From Tomocerus qinae (lineage: Eukaryota; Arthropoda; Collembola; Entomobryomorpha; Tomoceridae): a stretch of 64,000 nucleotides of DNA. Shown in pieces: positions 60,501 to 64,000 of this stretch. Where the stretch lies: positions 89,094,001 to 89,158,000 of the forward strand of contig CM034546.1 of assembly GCA_020055645.1 (NCBI GenBank), given 5' to 3'. Position numbers and translations under genes: made by a program. The number at the start of each line of letters is the position of its first letter. Positions within the stretch are counted from its first letter, which is position 1. Under the pieces are notes generated by a model, which did not search any database, was not told where the DNA came from, and saw only the letters and a list, made by a program, of their open reading frames with translations.

Positions 60501-62895
60501 ATGATGCTTAATAAATAATATTAGATATTCTTTGAAATTCATCAAAGGGATTTATATAAACATAGAAAAGGAGAGTGTTTTGAGTGATAAATGAGATGGT
60601 GACATTATTTACCAAAAAATTCCAATTTATTTCCTTTTCCCACACAGCGACCGAATACATATAGTTCTGGATAAATCATAATCTAATATTCCAGCCTTAT
60701 TTACCTACTTTCACAGTCAGATTCGTATAATACTTACTTACACAGTTTACTTATAATATTATTTGTTAATATAGATTTTACTATTTAATAGAATGGATGA
60801 CACTGTGTCACTAATTACTCTATTGGTAAATACAAAATGATAAAAACTCAGAATTAGAACAGAATACGGATTAGGAAAATATTAGTGGGAAGATGAAATG
60901 TCTATTAATTTGTTCTAAATAAGCATAAATTGCCTATTTAGATAAATAAGATAAATAAATAAGAATAAAATCTCAAACAAACGCAGTCAAATCAGTTTAA
61001 AGAGATGTGACGGTTGGTAAGACTTTCTGAGAGAATGGGGCGTGATTGAGACAATATCCACAATCACAAAACAACTTTTGTTTTATTGCATACACCTATA
61101 AGTATTATTCAATTAAATACATAGTAGATATAAAAATGAACTACAGTAATTTCCGGAATTTATTAGGTACAATAGTCAACTCTAGCATTTGAATAGACGT
61201 CTACGATTATGTAGAAACAGTAGCATCTTTCCAAAATCCTCATGTAGCATAATTCCATTTCAGGATACACACTGAGCAATCGGTTGGCCTGACACGGTAC
61301 GAATGCCTTTTTTAGACCCACTGTGGACGCTATTAGTGCTTTGGAAATGGAAATGTGCCAGACGAGACACTTCTGTAATTCTTTTTGTACTTAGGAACTG
61401 TCAAGCCATAACTTAGTAAAAATGTGGTAAATAGTTGAATACTGAGAAAGGTTGTTAGTTTGGAATTACTCTTCATTTTAAAAGCAAAGTGCAATTAATT
61501 AAGGAATCGTGTCCGTGGTTGAATTATTCAATGACTAACGGTATTGACTTGTACCTATTGTAATTAGACGTGCATTATTTGTTCATAGTCACAAAAATAC
61601 ACTCATATGCTTCTGCCCTGTTCAAGTACACTTGTCTACCCATAGTACATATAACTCCATAAATATATATTTAGAGCTGATATAGTAGTCGCCAAGCGAA
61701 GCTTCAGCTTCTATCACATGAAATTTAAGGGATATTTAGCACTGCATTTGCTAGACGCAAAGAGCAAATATATTGAGTAAAGGTCGGAGATTTATTAATC
61801 ATGGTTTGCAGGAGAGGAATTCAATTCTAATAAAAACATTTTGGGAAAAGAATGGAGTAGATTGCAATTCGTAATAATTTAGAATTTATAAAAGAAACTA
61901 ATAAATGTAAAATGGTCATTTAAACAAGAATATTGTTATTTTTAACAGTTAGTATTTAAATTAGTAGAGTTGCAGGCAGTATTAGAGGCAGCATTAGGTC
62001 AATCGCACTTATATTTAACTTGAAATATTTGGAGACACGTTTTTCGTTAACTATCAGTCATTTGAAGCTGAAACATATATCAAGTAACATCTTTTTCATT
62101 TCTAAACTGAGTGATAGTAAATGTCTCATGTGTCAAGTCTGCACTAAAAAGCATCTCGTTTTAGGGGCAACTCGTTATTGCAAAATTCGTTTAGTTACAC
62201 TTCAGGCTTGCAGAATGCTAGAAAAGTATATCGGACGAAGTTATTATGGTTGGGATTGATGTTCAGCATTCACTTTTGTAGAGGTAGGTTATATATTTAT
62301 TAGGTACATTTGTATACCTGGATGGTGGAGTGAAGTACACAAAAAGGTTTTCTTTTGTGTAAACACAGAAAATATAAACAAATTAGAGCGAGGCAGGGAA
62401 AGATCAGATGAGAACGACCAATAAAAATGCTGGAATTAGTAATCCGTTACGCTTTTCAGATACAAGATAACTCAAAAGTGTTTCTCATCGTACTATTATC
62501 CAATTGGCAACATTTTGCAGACAGATCGTTCTAAATTGTCGGCGCCATGCTTGGCAGTCTTATCATCTTAAGTCAACAGTATTCGTTTTAGACTTTATTA
62601 ACGTATTCAAAGGTTACCTGAGTGGAAATTAATATATTTTACATGTGGTACACATAGATAAATAAATTCATTCATTCTTACGTGGAGTGAAAAATTAAAA
62701 AGGAATGATGGAAAACAGCCTGACATGGCTGCGGAGGCTGTCATGCAACGCCACGTCGTGTCGTCGCATGGCTTGCTTTGATTTAGATTTTCGGAGTCAA
62801 AGCGTGTTTCTAAGGTCAGAGGAGAAAATGGTTGGCCAGTCTAAGGGATGGCTGTCAAATTGTCAAATCAGAAGACATATGCAGATTTCGCGTGT
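54531..62895. other. No gene recognised; 3' flank of the phosphate transporter at its right end
   Basis: No convincing exon was found on either strand. The stretch contains two diverged local duplications: 59,118-59,172 with 59,618-59,672, and 59,911-60,035 with 60,293-60,422. The minus-strand AATAAA at 62,594-62,599, about 300 bases past the transporter stop, is a candidate polyadenylation signal. Confidence 0.45.
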
Positions 62896-64000
62896 TCAGA
62901 GTTCGCTGTGTTGCTGAACGGCAGAGAAATGATGAGGGCGGGTATTGTATCCAAGATTTTCCATTCCAGTCCCACTTTCTGAATTTCTCTTCACGATGTT
63001 TTCGTGACTCGCATCTTCTTCTTCATCTCTACGTTTTATGCAGTACTTACTTGCAACCAAGTTAATGATTTCGTCATAGGGCTGCAAACTTCGGAGGGGT
63101 AGTGGGAGAAAATCCCAGTTTCGGTATTTTTCAGGTAGAAATCCGCAATTAAAATGCTGCAGAAGGTTCAAAATACAAACTGCGACGATAAGAAAGCAGA
63201 TTGGAATGGAAACACAGTAGAAAGCTACAGCCCCGATCAGGGACAGTAGAAACACGAACATTGGCAGAAGGACAAACATGAAAATCAAGTAGAATACGGC
63301 AAACCAACGGTAGTTGGCTGTGACTCGCCCTGATTCACAGAAAAAAACATTACAGTAGTTCAATTTATGTAATTGTGTTATTAATTGCCTGATTTATGTA
63401 ATTGTGCAATATAATTTCCTTAAATCAATTTCAAACCTACCCAAAGCAGCTGCCATTTTAATGGGGAATCTCATGTATGGGATTGGATAGAAAAGCAAAA
63501 TCCCAGTGAGATTAAACAAGAAGTGGCAGAGGGCAAGTTGGATTGAGACTTTTAAGTTCGGTCCTTCGGTTGCAAGAGCTGCGATTAATTAGGTATAATT
63601 GATAATTATTTTATATTGTTATTAATCATTTTATACAGTAACTGTATTATTAGTATATTATTAATTACCTGCGAGCATTGCTGTCGTTGTTGTTCCCAAA
63701 TTAGAGCCTTTATAGAATTTACGGATAAGTTATAGAATTTACGGATAAGTTATAGAATTTACGAATAATTATAGAATTTACGGATAAGTTATAGAATTTA
63801 CGAATAAATTATACCAAGGGTTAAGGGGTAGGCTCTTTCCAAAGAAATCATTCCCATCGCTATCAAAGGAGTCATTGCAGAAGTGAAAACGGAAGATGAC
63901 TGCACTAAAACGGTCATGACGGCCCCTATCCCAATTGCTAAGTACCCTGTCAGACATGGGCAGTATGGGATGTCCGCATTCACTCCCTTTTGAACTGCAA
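62896..64000 (-). CDS. SLC34: SLC34-type sodium-dependent phosphate cotransporter, C-terminal part (truncated by window end)
   Basis: Four minus-strand exons are visible: 63815 to the window edge (a possible acceptor CAG places its start at 63994), 63669-63707, 63441-63578 and 62896-63329, with all phases agreeing. The peptide contains the second family repeat: [20 protein letters not shown] then [10 protein letters not shown], then [38 protein letters not shown] and [18 protein letters not shown] is the family's transport-site motif. SLC34 (type II NaPi) proteins are plasma-membrane, sodium-driven phosphate importers of epithelia. The last exon adds two or more membrane segments and a charged cytoplasmic tail ending in SEL. 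A strong donor-like CAA-gtaagt at the NLVASK codons could mark an alternative splice, although the frame stays open to the stop. The first half of the protein lies outside the window. Confidence 0.93.
63711..63811. repeat. 20-bp tandem repeat occupying an SLC34 intron
   Basis: Five copies of TATAGAATTTACGGATAAGT (one of 19 bp, two with an A for G change) fill almost the entire 107-bp intron 63708-63814, leaving only the donor and acceptor bases unique. Confidence 0.95.

Overview
The window is AT-rich, gene-poor animal DNA with GT-AG introns, long intergenic spaces and many transposable-element remnants. A pyrokinin/CAPA (neuromedin-U) type neuropeptide receptor, a type I BMP receptor and an SLC34-type phosphate transporter together point to an invertebrate bilaterian. 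An arthropod or close ecdysozoan relative is most likely; the species cannot be fixed from sequence alone.

Layout. At 0.1-3.6 kb lies a decayed two-gene PIF/Harbinger-like transposon: a frameshifted transposase on plus and a frameshifted MADF-domain gene on minus, convergent, studded with GTCGAC-centred palindromes. I see no gene from about 3.7 to 11.4 kb. At 11.4-21.1 kb (plus) a nine-exon neuropeptide GPCR gene can be rebuilt completely (534 residues, all splice phases agree). A further coding exon ending at 22,568 probably supplies an alternative, longer C-terminal tail. At 25.0-27.8 kb (plus) are two tandem paralogous three-exon genes for small multi-pass membrane proteins of 143 and 148 residues; I recognise no known family. 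At 30.3-32.5 kb (minus) are eight exons of a type I BMP receptor, from the ectodomain to the stop; the signal-peptide exon was not found. At 39.3-47.0 kb is a complex of nested inverted repeats bounded by two 646-bp direct repeats that I found identical. At 53.3-54.5 kb is a repeat element with a 38-bp minisatellite, related to the sequence filling receptor intron 8. At 62.9-64.0 kb (minus) are the last four exons of an SLC34 sodium-phosphate cotransporter, cut by the window end; one of its introns is almost wholly a 20-bp tandem repeat.

The genes are separately transcribed and show no operon logic. Two encode signal receptors (a peptide GPCR and a BMP serine/threonine kinase receptor), one a nutrient transporter, and two a tandem pair of unknown function. 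The best candidates for something undescribed are the tandem small membrane-protein family, the ordered GTCGAC palindromes in the Harbinger-like element, and the foldback repeat complex.
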